The notes under the pieces were generated by a model that ran no database searches, was not told the DNA's origin, and saw only the letters and a list, made by a program, of their open reading frames with translations. A stretch of DNA of 5,988 nt from Deltaproteobacteria bacterium (GTDB taxonomy: Bacteria > Desulfobacterota > Syntrophia > Syntrophales > UBA2210): positions 1 to 5,988 of the forward strand of contig JAFGPZ010000260.1 in assembly GCA_016935935.1 (NCBI GenBank). The letters are read 5' to 3'. Within the stretch, counting starts at the first letter, position 1; each line of letters opens with the position of its first letter. Below, piece after piece: positions 5,775 through 5,988 of the stretch. The position numbers and the translations under genes are program-made.

Positions 5775-5803
5775 TTGACATATTCTTCGACTGCCAACAC
5801 AAT
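5775..5803 (+). promoter_or_regulatory. Candidate promoter for the second HNH gene
   Basis: TTGACA (5775-5780, perfect -35) and CACAAT (5798-5803, 4 of 6) are 17 bp apart. The predicted start is near 5810, about 34 bases before the ATG at 5844. Another TTGACA at 5686-5691 has GATAAT at 5707-5712 but with only a 15-bp spacer. Confidence 0.45.
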
Positions 5804-5843
5804 AACTTCATGAAGAACAACAGAAAAATACCGGAACAAAAAC

Positions 5844-5988
5844 ATGAACACCCTTGAACAGACACTTATTGTAAAAACAGGTGCAGATAACGGCTGGGAA
5901 TGTGTCCTGGAGAAAAACAGCGAAAGCATCAGCCTTGCATCTTCCCGACACAGTGGAAACGTTGATATTTTGAGTAGCAGAAATGGCA
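5844..5988 (+). CDS. HNH endonuclease paralogue, second copy, 3' truncated by the window edge
   Basis: The first 48 codons match the start of the HNH gene at 2660 with 12 base differences in 145 (about 92% identity). Seven differences are silent, and four residues change: T10V, T14A, N28S and N37S. The nuclease domain lies beyond the window, so the assignment rests on this N-terminal match alone. The similarity begins at the ATG; the upstream regions show no clear match. A weak CGGAA ribosome site (5832-5836) is 7 bases before the ATG. The gene is divergent from the XRE operon and may share its operator region. Whether it is full length cannot be told. Confidence 0.8.
   Translation, partial: MNTLEQTLIVKTGADNGWECVLEKNSESISLASSRHSGNVDILSSRNG

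Noticed and set aside
5675..5929. 84-codon - strand frame across the divergent promoter region
   Set aside because: It is AT-rich with aromatic and hydrophobic runs, overlaps promoters and the second HNH gene on the other strand, and has no family match.
1..5988. CRISPR array, tRNA or rRNA genes
   Set aside because: No regularly spaced repeats with unique spacers and no tRNA or rRNA signatures were seen by eye.

Overview
The window is a piece of a bacterial defence and stress island. The DNA is slightly AT-rich, genes are tightly packed with short overlaps, starts include ATG, GTG and TTG, and sigma70-like promoter hexamers are visible. This fits a bacterium, probably Gram-negative, but nothing here fixes the lineage.

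Left part (1-2538, + strand): a translationally coupled operon. It holds the C-terminal end of an McrB-type AAA+ GTPase (cut by the window edge), a complete McrC nuclease subunit overlapping it by 8 bases, and a DUF3800 protein whose GTG overlaps the mcrC stop by one base. This is a modification-dependent (type IV) restriction system with an unusual third gene. A GC-rich hairpin follows.

Middle (2539-3895): a complete HNH endonuclease gene (+), with a TATAAT box inside a perfect 12-bp palindrome upstream. It is followed by about 460 bp without an intact gene. This gap holds the decayed 3' end of an IS21-family istB gene and a right terminal end with two 22-bp subterminal repeats. The inferred IS tip lies one base from the stop codon of the next, convergent gene.

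Right part (3896-5623, - strand): a three-gene operon reading XRE helix-turn-helix regulator, ImmA/IrrE-type zinc metallopeptidase, PIN-like ribonuclease. Gaps are 1 and 5 bases. A strong promoter (TTGACT, 17 bp, TATCAT) is overlapped by inverted repeats, which suggests autorepression. By analogy with ImmR/ImmA and DdrO/IrrE pairs, the peptidase may inactivate the XRE repressor and so release the PIN protein. This three-part switch is the best candidate for an under-described system.

Right edge (5624-5988): a divergent intergenic region carries repeated TCAAT/ATTGA elements near both the operon promoter and a rightward promoter. It is followed by the first 145 bases of a second HNH gene, about 92% identical to the start of the first. 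The regulator-peptidase-PIN module and the IS remnant therefore lie between two direct copies of one nuclease gene.
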